DNA of 64,000 nt from Rhopalosiphum padi (lineage: Eukaryota; Arthropoda; Insecta; Hemiptera; Aphididae), in contig NC_083597.1 of assembly GCF_020882245.1 (NCBI RefSeq), forward strand, positions 27,940,652-28,004,651. Direction: 5' to 3'. Below the pieces are notes generated by a model. It searched no databases, was not told where the DNA came from, and saw only the letters and a list, made by a program, of their open reading frames with translations. Positions within the stretch are counted from its first letter, which is position 1. Each line of letters opens with the position of its first letter. Shown here in pieces: positions 47,501 through 56,880 of the stretch. Both the position numbers and the translations under genes were made by a program.

Positions 47501-50500
47501 ATTTTGTAATAAAATAAATATATATTTTATTTTAAAAGTTTATTTAAAAACTTATTACATTACGAGTATACCTATTAATTAATGTTATTTAAATCTTAAC
47601 TAAAAAAATGCAAGGTGTTATTTTATTAAACATTATACTTTTACAATAATATTAATTACTAACATTATAATTTATTTCAACGAAATGTATACAAATATAT
47701 TTTTTATTTATTTATTTTTTTTTTTTTTTGAGGTATTTTATATTTGTAAAAAGTTGCCAAATTGTTTTTGAATTTTTATTTTAAATTTATTATTGTATAA
47801 AGAGCAATGTATAATCCAATTGTTTTTATTATAGTTTTAATATTGAAAATTTTTATTCCAATTAACTTGTGTAATAAATAATAGTATTATTATACATACA
47901 TATAGTATATTGTTACTAAGTTACTAAATTACTAAAACTGGCAAACGGAAAGACGTATTAAAATGTTAGAAAAACTTACGTGTGTAGACCGGGTCTGTCG
48001 TGATTGAAAGCCATTGAGCAACTCCAATATCTCGTATTGGGTGTGCGTGGGCAGTGCGTTCCTTCGCCCGTACACGGCAATGCTGGCGCCTCTCGGAAAG
48101 TCATAGTTAAACCGAACGTAGGCAGCCCGCGGATGATAAAACTGGACATTCCAGTAGCCGAACGCCGGTATTTCTCCATCAATTTTATCGCCTAGTGTTA
48201 TCTGCGCAAAAGTAGTACCGTCGGGTGGTGCAGTCCTTACTGGGAATAGCTTTGACCCTATACGTCAAACGAAATAATAAGTAAAAATCCACTAATGGTT
48301 ATTCACATTAAACATTGCAATATGCTACCAGGTCAATAATTTTATATGCAACTACAATTTATCAAACTATGAAAAAATAAATAGTTTTATTTTATTTTTT
48401 TTTATCAAATGAAAAACGTAATTAAATCCTACAGAATAAAATATAAGTTAATTATTATATTTTTTTTTCTTGTACCAGAGGATTTATGAATAAATTAATA
48501 AATAAATATGTGAAACGTTTTTTATAATATTGACCAATAAACGACCAAGTTAACAAAGTAATTTTGTAGCACATTGCAACATCAATAAATTGCCTACCAG
48601 TATAACTACGTGCGTTTAATTTTAATTGTATTTCCTTATGGAAATTATTTAAACCTACTTCATATTCAATTTACACAAATTATCAAATATTTATTAAAAA
48701 TAAAATGTCATTATTCGTTTAAATTATTTGTTTATTGATAAATCGAATACATTTATTATAGTTAGTTTAAATTGTAAGTTAATATGTTTATGGAGTATAC
48801 GAGTATAATGGGAACTATTAAAGTTTATCGTGCAAATTATACTCATGATATTATTAAACTCAGAAAAATATTTATACAACAGCAAATAATATGTAAACTA
48901 CAGTTTTCGTATTTCTACGAAACACAATAATGATTATTGCTGTTGGTAAATACGTAAGACAACAATAACCAATTATATTAATACTATAAATAAAATCAAC
49001 TAAACTACTAAAAAATTAAAGAAGTTGTAAGCACCACTACCAAAACCAACTACAGAATCCAATACAACGCAAATAAAATATTTAATATACTATATTTTCA
49101 ATCACCGTGTACTAATCAAATTACTAAATTATTAAAAAATATATTTAAGAAAAAACCTGCAAATTCATTAGAGGTATTAAACTTCAAATTGTATGAAGTT
49201 ACTTTTAGGTCCGGCTTAAGTTGTTGGTGGTCGTCGCCATTATTTTCGTCGCTTTATTATTTTTAAATGAGAGATTGGCGACTTACCTGTGTCACAAAAC
49301 AGCAAAACGGGAGGAGGACACGAAACTGCGTCCACAGTTCGTTCGGGATATTCGGTCGTGGAAAACTCAGTCGTCCAAATCGTATCGGACGTCATGTTAT
49401 CGAACTGCGATAATGTCGAAGGGTTTGTAGGTATGATATTAGTCGTGGTCATTCGATCGCCGTCGTCGTCGTCCTGATCGAGACACGGACAAAAACAATC
49501 GCACTCTGCGCCGGACGATTGCAACGGTGGCATAGAGTTCAGCGGATTTGCGACGGGAGCGACGGGAGCGACTCTTACGGGTTCAACAACCTGGTCGGCT
49601 CTTGGCAATGACAGGGACAAGGCGTACATCGGACTTCCAGCTGAACCGTCGTCAGACGCTATCGTCAAATTTACCCGGATACGGTGTTCGGGATCTAACG
49701 GCACGATGTCCACGTTCCCATTCATGATGTTATCGTCTTCGTCGTCATTGGAATCCTTCCGATACACAATCATGTCAGACGCCTGTCGTTTTCGATTTCT
49801 ACGCGTCAATGGTGACTGTTTGGACGACGAAGACTTTACTTCCACCACGGCGTCGTACATTTGTCGGGGTAAAGCTCTGTTAGTACGTGCATAAAGCGTG
49901 CGAGAGAATAAACTATTTTTTACCGTGTTATCATGCTGCACTACCGTACCATCACCGTTAGCTCCAACGTCATTATCACCGCCGTCAAGCAAGTCCAATG
50001 GTCGGTGATTTTGACGTTGTCGTTCCAAACTACGTTTACTACGTGCTCGGGTTTCTGGGTCTCGGGGACGCCACCTACCTGTGTTTTCCGAAGTTGATTT
50101 CGAGTGGTTCAGCGATTTCGGCATGGCCAGTGAGTCGCCATTTCCACCGTTCTCGTCGACCAGCACCGAACACGATGCCGGACCTTGGTACGATAACCGC
50201 AAGAGATTGGATGCTGTAAATCAAATGAATAATTTTCATATTATTTATTTAGGTAATGCTATTATATTTTGATTGAAATTTAAAAAAATATTTTAATTAA
50301 ATAAATAAAATGCATTTTTTCGTTTTTTTTTTTAAATAAATTATTATTAATGTATTTGTTGTTTTTTTAATTAATTAATATTTAATACGGTAAAAATAAA
50401 CGTATTTTGTAAACTTACACGTGATATAAGTTAACGCAACAGCCATCAGTAAACACACAATTATTAATACAATTGACGAGCACTTCCATGAACACCGGGA

Positions 50501-52535
50501 AGCGAAACCTTTTTGGAACTGGAATCGAGACGCGGATGAAAAATGATGAGAAGACGTTGGTCGTCTCAGGTTGTTCCTGACTGGTAGTACCGGCATGCCT
50601 ACACCGTAACCTAAAGAGCACCTGTAATCACACCATATTTTTAAATAAAATACTAGAATAATTCTTAATTGAGCAGAAAATAATACGATTTAAATTAAAA
50701 ATATCTATTTATTTTATTAATATATTCGAAAGTACGTAAATATAAATTATACCTATATGTAATATATAAATATAAAATTTTAATAATATAATCAATATAA
50801 TCAATATGTGATCTGCAGTGGGATGTAAAATATATTATTAAATTTCAAAAGCTCAGTTTGACATCACATTATGTAATTAATACGTGTTATAATAAAATGT
50901 AATAAAAAATGTTTTCAATTATTATTCATTTTTTATCACTTTTAATTGGTAAGTTTTTTTTTTATTATTATTGTTATAATATCTCATTATATTATCTAAC
51001 ATGTATTACTTTATTATTATTCATTTTTTTTAAGTCGAAGTATTGAATAATATGTATTATACTCGAAAAAAAATATAAAAAATAAAAAATACACCACTCG
51101 ATGCATGGACATCACTCAACAAATTCCTATTCGAGCGCAGTAAAAAAATGTCTAATACTGATGCAATAAATACTGTCCTATACTATTATATTGATTATTA
51201 TGTTGATGATGAAACGGAGCCTATAGTAAATACAAGTATTATAGTTCTTCTACCCGGTACTCAGTAGCTACTGGTATCCCAATTCAATGCTGAATTATTC
51301 ACCAGAAATATCAATAAGTTATATATATATATATGTATATTGGAGAGATTTTTATCACAAAAATATCATTGTACAGATACGATGAGGGGTGAAATCGTGT
51401 GGTCAGCAGAACCCTCTTTGTTTTTAATAGCAATTTGCGGGCGTTTCCATTTGCTAGTTAGAATTCGTTTTTCAAAACAGTTCTCAGAACGAACCCCATT
51501 AAATAATTCCAACAATACCATACGTAATGGCTCCTTTCATTATGACTGATTTATGTTTTCGAACCCTCTCCAAAACAAAACAAAAAAGTATGACACTGGG
51601 ACACCCGATTCTTGTTTCCGACACGTGTTTAGGTATAGGTAAAAACTGAACATATCAATCATGATCAAGATATCAAAATAAATGATTGTAAATAATAATA
51701 AATAATGAATATAGCCATAAGTCAATTTTTCCAGCTAAACTGATAACGTTAATAATATAATGTTTTGTGTAACCACCAGTTATTGAATATTTTAAGCATA
51801 CCTTTCCGATGATTTGTGAATATCAGTCTTAGAAGGACTACTGCACGATGACGTATTCTTGTAGTCCAACACACTTTTCGTCATGTCTGTAAAAGCATAA
51901 AAATATAAATTATATTTATAATAAAAATATATTCTACGGTTTACTTAAAAAAAGACTAAAATTTAATATTGCACAATGTTTTTTTTTTCAAGGCGCTATA
52001 TAATATTATAATCAGTTCAAAATATTGTCCCTCCCCCTCCACTTAAGAAAGTGTTAACTCAACTGTATGATTTTTAAAAGGAGAATTTCTAGATGCATTA
52101 TTAACGGCTCGGCGTTCTCTCCGACGACAGTGTTCGGAATAATAATTGAGAGCCCTCCAACTTTTCTCGAAACCGTCTTTTATCGTTATTGTTTGCTAAT
52201 GGCGTTTTTTTTTTTTTTTTTTTTTTATTTCAGAGGATATCGTTAAATATTTTCAGTTAAGTGGAACAGAAATAAAGATGAAGGAAAAATCTTATTATTA
52301 CAATGATTCATACCCGGCTGTATGTAGACGGACCCGGAAGCAGTTCTTATGACACAATTGGATGGTTCAAAGTCTAAGTCCATCGGGTGTTGATGATCTC
52401 CTGCAAGATGTACCATCGTGCCGGCATTGGATCCCTGACCGGAACCCTTTAGCCGACCGTTCAATCTACTCATCGTGCCGGGATTCCTCGGTGGCACATC
52501 TGGTGGATTTCTCAAAGAATCGTTTAACAAACAAC
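35099..52535 (-). CDS. Ten-m: Teneurin Ten-m, 29 coding exons plus an optional microexon; N-terminus missing
   Basis: Type II transmembrane adhesion receptor acting in synaptic partner matching, axon guidance and muscle attachment. Twenty-nine exons join in phase into 2824 residues (numbered from the first split codon in this window). Order: cytoplasmic proline-rich motif PPDVPPRN (11-18), one membrane helix (about 151-170), a variable extracellular linker with basic cleavage-like sites, eight EGF repeats (about 620-880), a Cys-rich region, a transthyretin-like/FN-plug region, a six-bladed NHL propeller (about 1275-1600), the Rhs/YD shell (about 1600-2510), and the C-terminal Tox-GHH-like domain. 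There is no signal peptide, as expected for type II topology. The cytoplasmic motif, the Cys-Ser-Val-Leu-Val linker start and the Ala-Asp-Asp-Pro-Gly-Asn C-terminus fit Ten-m better than Ten-a. About the first 100 residues (by comparison with fly) are not located. Transcription runs toward Gyc88E. Confidence 0.95.
35650..35925 (-). CDS. Ten-m: Ten-m exon bb: C-terminal domain
   Basis: Residues 2582-2673. Arg-Asn-Leu-Leu-Pro-Arg-Val, Phe-Gly-Glu-Gly-Val-Leu, Val-Val-Asp-Gly-Asp-Asn-Ser-Val-Val-Gln-Asp-Val. Part of the DNase-like Tox-GHH fold derived from ancient toxin-like domains. It works in adhesion in animals. Confidence 0.95.
35999..36159 (-). CDS. Ten-m: Ten-m exon aa: internal linker
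   Basis: Residues 2528-2581. Leu-Asn-Ser-Trp-Leu-Lys-Leu-Tyr-Gly-Tyr-Asp and Ser-Gly-Leu-Gln-Cys-Ile-Val-Glu-Lys. Phase 0 at the end. Confidence 0.94.
36246..36589 (-). CDS. Ten-m: Ten-m exon z: end of YD shell (Rhs core signature)
   Basis: Residues 2413-2527. Carries Asp-Pro-His-Thr-Arg-Leu-Ile-Tyr...Gly-Gln-Trp-Ile-Thr-Pro-Asp-Trp, the eukaryotic counterpart of the Rhs-associated core motif, with Pro-Thr-Asp-Ile-Phe-Ile-Tyr-Arg and Asn-Asn-Asp-Pro-Ile following. Confidence 0.96.
36652..36971 (-). CDS. Ten-m: Ten-m exon y: YD shell
   Basis: Residues 2307-2412. Tyr-Asp-Thr-Arg-Gly-Phe-Val, Tyr-Tyr-Tyr-Asp-His-Lys-Asn-Arg-Leu, Tyr-Leu-Tyr-Asp-Asp-Arg-Asn-Thr-Leu-Ile-Ala. Donor AG|GTAAGT. Confidence 0.95.
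37096..37324 (-). CDS. Ten-m: Ten-m exon x: YD shell
   Basis: Residues 2230-2306. Leu-Glu-Tyr-Asp-Val-Arg-Asn-Lys, Trp-Lys-Tyr-Ile-Tyr-Asp-Glu-Asn-Gly-Asn, Gly-Tyr-Asp-Val-Gly-Asp-Arg-Val. Phase 0 at the end. Confidence 0.95.
37401..37658 (-). CDS. Ten-m: Ten-m exon w: YD shell
   Basis: Residues 2144-2229. Asp-Leu-Arg-Ile...Asn-Lys-Thr-Val-Ile-His-Asp and Glu-Tyr-Asp-Asn-His-Gly-Arg-Leu-Lys-Ser. Donor AG|GTAAGA. Confidence 0.92.
37745..37916 (-). CDS. Ten-m: Ten-m exon v: YD shell
   Basis: Residues 2087-2143. Glu-Pro-Gly-Phe-Glu-Leu-Lys-His-Glu and Gly-Met-Ile-Lys-Asp-Glu-Arg align with the fly protein. Confidence 0.92.
37979..38261 (-). CDS. Ten-m: Ten-m exon u: YD shell
   Basis: Residues 1993-2086. 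Thr-Thr-Pro-Arg-Gly-His-Ile-His-Ala-Phe and Ile-Tyr-Pro-His-Gln-Ser-Gly-Arg-Val. Donor G|GTACGT. Confidence 0.95.
38323..38500 (-). CDS. Ten-m: Ten-m exon t: YD shell
   Basis: Residues 1933-1992. Leu-Thr-Tyr-Asp-Arg-Phe-Ser-Arg-Leu and Tyr-Gly-Tyr-Asp-Arg-Ala-Gly-Arg-Leu, two classic YD repeats. Donor TTG|GTAAGT. Confidence 0.93.
38583..38751 (-). CDS. Ten-m: Ten-m exon s: YD shell
   Basis: Residues 1877-1932. Gly-Lys-Lys-Leu-Arg-Ile-Asn-Gly-Glu-Asn and Thr-Tyr-Asp-Ile-Ala-Gly-Arg-Pro, YD-type repeats. Short exon recognised from splice sites and colinearity with the fly protein. Confidence 0.92.
38845..39090 (-). CDS. Ten-m: Ten-m exon r: YD shell
   Basis: Residues 1795-1876. Trp-Gly-Asn-Arg-Val, Glu-Ser-Tyr-Pro-Val-Pro, Asn-Arg-Phe-Glu-Trp-Arg-Tyr. 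Phase 1 at both ends. Confidence 0.93.
39171..39754 (-). CDS. Ten-m: Ten-m exon q: start of YD shell
   Basis: Residues 1600-1794. Tyr-Val-Phe-Asn-Arg-Phe-Gly-Gln-His, Asp-Ala-Ala-Gly-Asn-Lys-Val and other YD/Rhs repeats that form the beta-barrel shell. Confidence 0.95.
39842..40022 (-). CDS. Ten-m: Ten-m exon p: last NHL blade
   Basis: Residues 1540-1599. Cys-Asn-Cys-Leu-Asp-Arg-Gly-Cys-Asp-Cys and the final blade (Val-His-Val-Ala-Asp-Gln-Ala-Asn-Tyr). Confidence 0.95.
40456..40960. repeat. Dispersed repeat, copy 3
   Basis: Begins with AGATTCTGAGC followed by 'tcaatgagttggttttaaaataatg', matching the start of copy 2a at 11499, and ends with 'cagtgacttact', matching the ends of copies 1 and 2b. 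Interior diverged or deleted. Confidence 0.45.
41060..41293. mobile_element. hAT-like non-autonomous DNA transposon
   Basis: Starts CAGGGGCGGCCAA and ends TTGGTCACCCCTG, imperfect terminal inverted repeats of the 'CAGGGGTGGCCAA' hAT type. The interior has 'GTCGATCG' and 'GTAGATCACGACC', often seen in such elements. 234 bases, no coding capacity. An 8-base target duplication is not evident, so the insertion may be old. Confidence 0.6.
41396..41839 (-). CDS. Ten-m: Ten-m exon o: NHL propeller blades
   Basis: Residues 1392-1539 with three blades (Phe-Ala-Asp-Gly-Thr-Asn, Ile-Ile-Asp-Asp-His, Val-Ala-Glu-Ser-Asp-Ser). Donor A|GTAAGT. Confidence 0.95.
41917..42152 (-). CDS. Ten-m: Ten-m exon n: NHL propeller
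   Basis: Residues 1313-1391. Second NHL blade (Leu-Phe-Ile-Ser-Asp-Pro-Glu-Ser-His) and Gly-Glu-Arg-Cys-Leu-Pro-Gly-Asp-Glu-Ala-His-Cys. Confidence 0.95.
42227..42888 (-). CDS. Ten-m: Ten-m exon m: FN-plug and start of NHL propeller
   Basis: Residues 1093-1312, the longest exon here after the linker exon. Leu-Val-Tyr-His-Ser-Ser-Arg, Tyr-Ala-Trp-Asn-Arg-Leu and the first NHL blade (Ala-Pro-Asp-Gly-Ser-Ile-Tyr-Val-Gly-Asp). Donor AA|GTGAGA. Confidence 0.95.
43010..43186 (-). CDS. Ten-m: Ten-m exon l: FN-plug region
   Basis: Residues 1034-1092. His-Asp-Tyr-Asp-Leu-Met-Lys-Pro-Val-Val is highly conserved. Phase 0 at both ends, length 177. Confidence 0.93.
43265..43481 (-). CDS. Ten-m: Ten-m exon k: transthyretin-like region
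   Basis: Residues 961-1033. Arg-Ser-Ala-Val-Ile-Arg-Gly-Arg-Val-Val and Gly-Trp-Phe-Asp-Leu...Gly-Gly-Gly, typical of the teneurin domain after the Cys-rich region. Phase 0 at the end. Confidence 0.95.
43482..45024 (-). other. Ten-m intron j-k (1.5 kb, contains the microexon)
   Basis: AT-rich. The only structured feature I see is the 27-base exon at 44332-44358 with its splice sites. Skipping it leaves exon j joined to k in frame. Confidence 0.75.
44332..44358 (-). CDS. Ten-m: Ten-m optional 27-base microexon
   Basis: Flanked by a strong acceptor (tcttgtttccag) and a consensus donor (GAG|GTAAGA), in the intron between exons j and k. It is 27 bases long and has the same phase on both sides (completes AG|C and ends in AG), so inclusion adds nine residues, Ile-Phe-Trp-Ser-His-Phe-Asn-Thr-Ser, without a shift. 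Skipping also keeps the frame. The insert adds a second Asn-x-Ser/Thr sequon (Asn-Thr-Ser). Inclusion is inferred from sequence, not from transcripts. Confidence 0.7.
45025..45232 (-). CDS. Ten-m: Ten-m exon j: Cys-rich region
   Basis: Residues 892-960. Asp-Cys-Glu-Asp-Pro-Glu-Cys-Cys, then Leu-Leu-Arg-Lys-Gln-Pro-Pro-Ala-Ile-Thr-Ala. Ends in Phe-Asn-Glu(-Ser), creating an N-glycosylation sequon across the junction. Donor AG|GTAATT, phase 2. Confidence 0.95.
45530..45865 (-). CDS. Ten-m: Ten-m exon i: EGF repeats 6 to 8
   Basis: Three EGF repeats, then Asn-Asp-Asn-Ile-Asp-Asn-Asp-Lys leading to the Cys-rich region. No exon boundary separates EGF7 from EGF8, the place where vertebrate teneurins have a splice insert. 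Confidence 0.95.
46023..46232 (-). CDS. Ten-m: Ten-m exon h: EGF repeats 4 and 5
   Basis: EGF4 is complete. EGF5 has Phe (Gly-Thr-Phe) in place of a cysteine, the second dimer-forming repeat. Donor G|GTAAAA. Confidence 0.95.
46309..46503 (-). CDS. Ten-m: Ten-m exon g: EGF repeats 2 and 3
   Basis: EGF2 has Tyr (Gly-Glu-Tyr) where a cysteine is expected, leaving an unpaired Cys. EGF3 is complete. In teneurins such odd cysteines in EGF2 and EGF5 form the interchain disulphides of the dimer. Confidence 0.95.
46894..47110 (-). CDS. Ten-m: Ten-m exon f: EGF repeat 1
   Basis: Residues 573-644. Glu-Pro-Gly-His-Trp-Phe-Val-Ser followed by the first EGF repeat (Cys-Pro-Asn-Gly-Cys-Ser-Gly...). Donor A|GTAAGT, phase 1. 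Confidence 0.95.
47111..47979 (-). other. Ten-m intron e-f
   Basis: About 870 bases, very AT-rich with poly-T runs. No exon or repeat recognised. Confidence 0.7.
47980..48257 (-). CDS. Ten-m: Ten-m exon e: N-terminal extracellular domain
   Basis: Residues 480-572, strongly conserved: Pro-Pro-Asp-Gly-Thr-Thr-Phe, Gly-Tyr-Trp-Asn, and Gly-Arg-Arg-Asn-Ala-Leu-Pro-Thr-His-Thr-Gln-Tyr. Acceptor acgtatag, donor CAC|GTAAGT, phase 0 at the end. Confidence 0.94.
48258..49286 (-). other. Ten-m intron d-e
   Basis: About 1 kb, AT-rich. No exon or repeat recognised. Confidence 0.7.
49287..50213 (-). CDS. Ten-m: Ten-m exon d: variable extracellular linker
   Basis: Residues 171-479, low-complexity and poorly conserved apart from Cys-Ser-Val-Leu-Val after the membrane. 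It has Arg-Ser-Lys-Arg at 228-231 (50032-50043), a second basic cluster at 308-313 (49786-49803), an Asp-rich run and a Cys cluster near the end. Confidence 0.9.
50419..50621 (-). CDS. Ten-m: Ten-m exon c: transmembrane segment
   Basis: Residues 103-170. Basic juxtamembrane stretch, then a hydrophobic helix (Ile-Val-Leu-Ile-Ile-Val-Cys-Leu-Leu-Met-Ala-Val-Ala-Leu) at about 151-170. Basic residues on the N-terminal side fit an N-in type II topology. Donor T|GTAAGT. Confidence 0.92.
50622..51801 (-). other. Ten-m intron b-c
   Basis: About 1.2 kb, AT-rich with a less AT-rich patch near 51340-51540 that has no recognised coding content. Confidence 0.65.
51802..51886 (-). CDS. Ten-m: Ten-m exon b: cytoplasmic domain
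   Basis: Residues 75-102. Ser/Thr-rich, with Cys-Ser-Ser-Pro-Ser-Lys. Acceptor gcttttacag, donor AG|GTATGC. The Met in this exon is internal, not the start. Confidence 0.87.
52314..52535 (-). CDS. Ten-m: Ten-m exon a: cytoplasmic domain
   Basis: Residues 1-74. Contains Pro-Pro-Asp-Val-Pro-Pro-Arg-Asn (SH3-ligand-like) and Asp-Phe-Glu-Pro-Ser, both shared with fly Ten-m. Acceptor tatttccag. It begins in the middle of a codon, so an upstream coding exon must exist. Donor G|GTATGA. Confidence 0.9.
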
Positions 52536-55500
52536 CTGGAAATAAAATACCAAAAATTAAAATCAGAATTAAATTTATTTTATTATAAAACTAGTTATGT
52601 TATCAAAAATAACAACGAAAAAAAATGTTTGTAAATCCAAATACGTTTTATAGACAATGGATATTACTAAAGTGTTAAACTGTAATTTATAATATATTAT
52701 ATATATATAACACAATATAGAACTGCAATTTCAACGACACTGTTATTTGACATGGGTAAATTAATATATTTATGTGTAACAAAGTATTTTTTTTATGAAA
52801 AATCATTATTTTTGTTAGTTTGAAAAACTTATAAAACTGAAAATAGAATAGTAACAAAATAATAAACGGTTTTTTTTTCATAAAAATTCGGAATTTCTGT
52901 AGATTAATAATGTATGCACAACGCACACCATTAATATTAAAACATTATAAATCATATTATACAATTCAACAAAACTGAGTTGGAACTATAGAAAAAAGAG
53001 AACAAGGGGAGCGAACGAAAACCTAGAGATATAACTTTTCATAAAGCAAAATAACAACGAGTAGTCGAATTCCGTTTGACACCTTCAACCACCACTCTTC
53101 TCCACCACAAAATGGCAATTGATTTTGAGCGTAATACTGCGAGCTCGCGGCAGGATTAAAACCGTGGGGACGAAGACGACAAGAGTGAAGTCTGTAATCG
53201 GAATAAGGGACATTATCCCAGGCAGTATTAAATAGTACGCTATAATATGTATTATATGAAGGGAGTGGCGGGCGTTGTGTCGTCTCGGCGTGTCGTATCA
53301 GATTAGGACCTTACTGGAATAATATACAAGATTACTATGTACATGAGGAAGGAACGTACGTGGTATTAAGTGATCCGTCAAATAGAAATCGAGAGAAAGA
53401 GAGGAGTTCGGTGACGTGTGAGTCACATGCACAGAGAAACACATTTAGATTATCGTTTCCAACAGGACGGGGAAGTTTTCCTACGATAATGTATACGATA
53501 AATGTGGGGTGGCTTAAACAATCGGATTTAAAAAAAAAATATATATAAATAAATTGAAGCTTGCTAATAAAATACGGTTTTTGTTTAACGCAGAAGGGTG
53601 ATAAAAACCAAAAGAGAAACAATAACAATGCTCAGTACCGAATAGAAAGAAGAAAAAGGGACGACAATATTAGGTACTATACTATATTGTAAATATGACG
53701 CTGCTTTGATCAGTAATTATAGAACACCATCAATCGCTAAAATTCTGAAGTTCAGTATTAGTGCAACTTATTACGATTCATCCAAAGTTTTTGCGAAAGA
53801 AACTTTTTACGTTTTTTGAACCCACTAGAATATATTATTAAACTATAGTTATTAACGGGGTAAATTACAATTAACGAAAACAATATAAAACCGGTCGTTA
53901 AAAAGTTTTTCATAAAAAGCTCGACAAGACAGAATGAATTTTCTGATTTTCAATTTTCAGTTTTTCAATAAATCTGTTTCGTTATAAGCATTAATAATAA
54001 ATAAGAGCATAATATAGACGCTCAAAATAGAAACACTTTATCGACTTTTAAATGAAATATACGTCTTTATATTTTTATAGTAAATTAACATATTTTTTAA
54101 AATCTAAATAGGTGCATGTAATTATTTGTAATACAACTTCCACTGTAAAATGTATAGGTACAATTTATTTCAGTAGGTATAAAATAAGATTATAAGTTTG
54201 TCATGTCCAATTTTTTGTCTCCAAATTTCAGTTGACGAATTTAAACGAATTAAAAAAGTTTTCAGCCTTCTTTTGTCATACTTTGTACACGATGGATAAA
54301 AGTTTTCCAATTTATTTCCGATTTAAACAATGTGCTGGACAAAGGACAAGAATACATAGTATGTATCGTTCAAGCCGGTTGAACTTAGGCTTTTCGGGGC
54401 CTCAACATTTGGTCGAAAACTTTATGGTTGGTTGTTTTTTAAGTTGCATTTATTCAATCTGGGTACGTCACGTTCCGCTTTCGTTTGTTAATCCCGTATA
54501 ATGCACATCACGTCTCTATGATAACCCTCGAGCGTTAGGTGCTTAAGAAGAAAACGCCCGGTTACTTTCTCAAAGTATTTGCATATACACAATCTGGTTT
54601 TGTATTAAATGAAAAGAAAGCACAGGAAGATAAACTTTGTTTCGACCAGTGCATGAACACATGGTTCACTATAAAAATATTATGATTAAAATATATTACT
54701 CGATTTAGTAATTACTTTCATCTGTATTCTCCTAAATAGTAAATGACAAATATAATATGTAAGCAACGAAAACAGTTCATTTTTTATAACAAAACTATTC
54801 TAATTTATTATGAATTAAAGATATAATACTATTAATAATAATTATGCATAGTCGTATCTTTAAAAGTTACTTGTTGATAATTTTACCTCATTACGGAAAT
54901 AATCTTATGTCCATTATTTTCATCGTTAAAATAATGATGAAATTTGTTAATACAGATTTTATAAAAGTTCAATAAAGAGCAGAAAAGAGAAGAAATATTT
55001 AAAAAAAGAAAAAAATTGCTTTGTTGTTGCATAATGAACCAACTGTCCAATGAGTCGTGTCGGTTTATTCTTTTTAATGTATACGTAGCTCACGCGCGCG
55101 CGCGCGTATGTGTATATGTATTCTTACAAAGGGAATTTCGTTCTTGTCGTCCAGTTGCCGGTTCGTTAGGCCAGCTGGTTATAAAAGGATATATAAAGGC
55201 GTACGGATAGAAAACAGGAAGTAGAAAAGGACGGTGTGGATAGGGGTGGAACTCAGTCACCGTCTTAACGACTTGACCGAAAACCGTTGACAACTCGATC
55301 ACGTCCTAGCCACGGCCTTTGCTCTCTAATGACGCACCTTCTCTTAAACCCCTCCCCTTCCTCCTGCCGTTACGTACACTCACAAATGTCACCCTCTCAA
55401 AATGCCATCCGAGTTACTCGTGCTATGTTTGACCTTTCGGTATTTACCTATTCCGCACTGCCGTGGTTTGAAATTTTGACACCGGGCCAATAATAACGAC

Positions 55501-56400
55501 CCACGGGGTCTGTCGTCAGCGTTTATTCTTCCCCCGCTGGTGACGTGTGTCGGATATTAAAAGCGCTTCTCACGACTTTCGTGTCGAAAAAAAATCACCA
55601 CTCATTGACTACACCCATACATTTCCAAATAGTTTGCTCATAACGATGATAAAAATATGAAACAAAATCCAAAATGTTATCAACCTATCTCTTAATACTG
55701 ATAAAAACAAACTTTTATTAGTAAAAATAGTTATATATGTACTTCGAAATTCGCGTACGGAAAGAGCGAGATGGGTAATAAATATTGAACTGATTATCGA
55801 CAACGCCTAACACGAAAGAAGCAAACATAATGCAGTATAAATCAGTGCGTATACCATCGATAAACGTCGAAAGTTTATGGCTCAATTAGTTCTAATAACG
55901 AGAATTTGTAAAACCATTTTAAGATAAATAAAAGTTTAAAAATTCTTACAATGATACGTTATGTGGCAAGTCTTAAAATGTATTTTATTTTATGATATCT
56001 AGAAAAGTTTATTTTCATCGACTGCACAAGTACCGAAATGTTTTTATAGTCTCGTTTTGGCTGTTACAACTTACGAGACACTTTATATTGTCTTTAAAAT
56101 TCGTGTGGTATTCGATATAATAATACCCTTGTTGTTTACGCGCGTAATGTATCACCGTGTGTACACGGAGGGATATACGTGCGTGATGATGATCTGCAGT
56201 TGTTGCGGGGTGGGATGATAGCGGCGAATACACGTCATGCAGTGCCAACGCAAACAGTGTGTTTTGGAGTGTCTAAATATCAGCAGATATGGAGGGAAAA
56301 TTAAGAGCACTATATCCATTAACAAATTGCTGTGCGTATATATGCTACACGAGCTGATAGAGAGTTAGAGATACAGAGTGAGCAAATGTGTACACACGAA
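52536..56400. other. Upstream / first-intron DNA of Ten-m, proximal part
   Basis: No coding exon recognised, although an exon feeding into 52535 must exist. Patches of balanced composition at about 53010-53330, 54230-54560 and 55250-55570 stand out from the AT-rich background and could be regulatory. Confidence 0.5.
55093..55106. repeat. (CG)n tract
   Basis: Seven CG units, unusual in an AT-rich genome. A sequence type prone to Z-DNA. Confidence 0.8.
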
Positions 56401-56422
56401 TATATATATATATATATATATA
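56401..56422. repeat. (TA)n microsatellite
   Basis: Eleven TA units, first of a cluster of alternating purine-pyrimidine tracts. Confidence 0.9.
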
Positions 56423-56574
56423 AACACAAATTGTGGAAATATACATAGTAACAACCCTTTATAAAATTCACAAGGGGTTGCCGAACGGAGGACTCTTCTA
56501 CACGCTCCGGTTTTGAATTTGTCTCGGTTGACGTATATTGTTAATCATCTGCAGACTGCGTAACCAAGACACAT

Positions 56575-56604
56575 ATACACACACACCCACACACACATGT
56601 ACAC

Positions 56605-56642
<38 letters not shown>
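56575..56642. repeat. Compound (CA)n-(AT)n repeat
   Basis: CA-rich tract (56575-56606) followed by a long AT tract (about 56609-56642). Confidence 0.9.
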
Positions 56643-56650
<8 letters not shown>

Positions 56651-56841
56651 TTTATTATATATAGTCGAGAGCAGGAGGGAATAACGAAAAATAAAAAATA
56701 ATAGCATTGGAAAATCGAACCACCATCCTCGTATACGCACATTATACCGCGTTAGAGCTTCGAATCGAAACCCTGGAGTATACGACCGGAATCGATTAGA
56801 CGTTTCATAAATCACGGCGACCCTTCGAAGACACACATACC

Positions 56842-56880
<39 letters not shown>
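56842..56880. repeat. Compound (AT)n-(AC)n repeat
   Basis: AT repeat running directly into AC repeat. Confidence 0.9.

Noticed and set aside
50415..50621. A minus-strand frame beginning Met-Leu-Phe-Arg over the membrane exon
   Set aside because: Wrong frame. The frame that links exons b and d in phase contains the hydrophobic helix.
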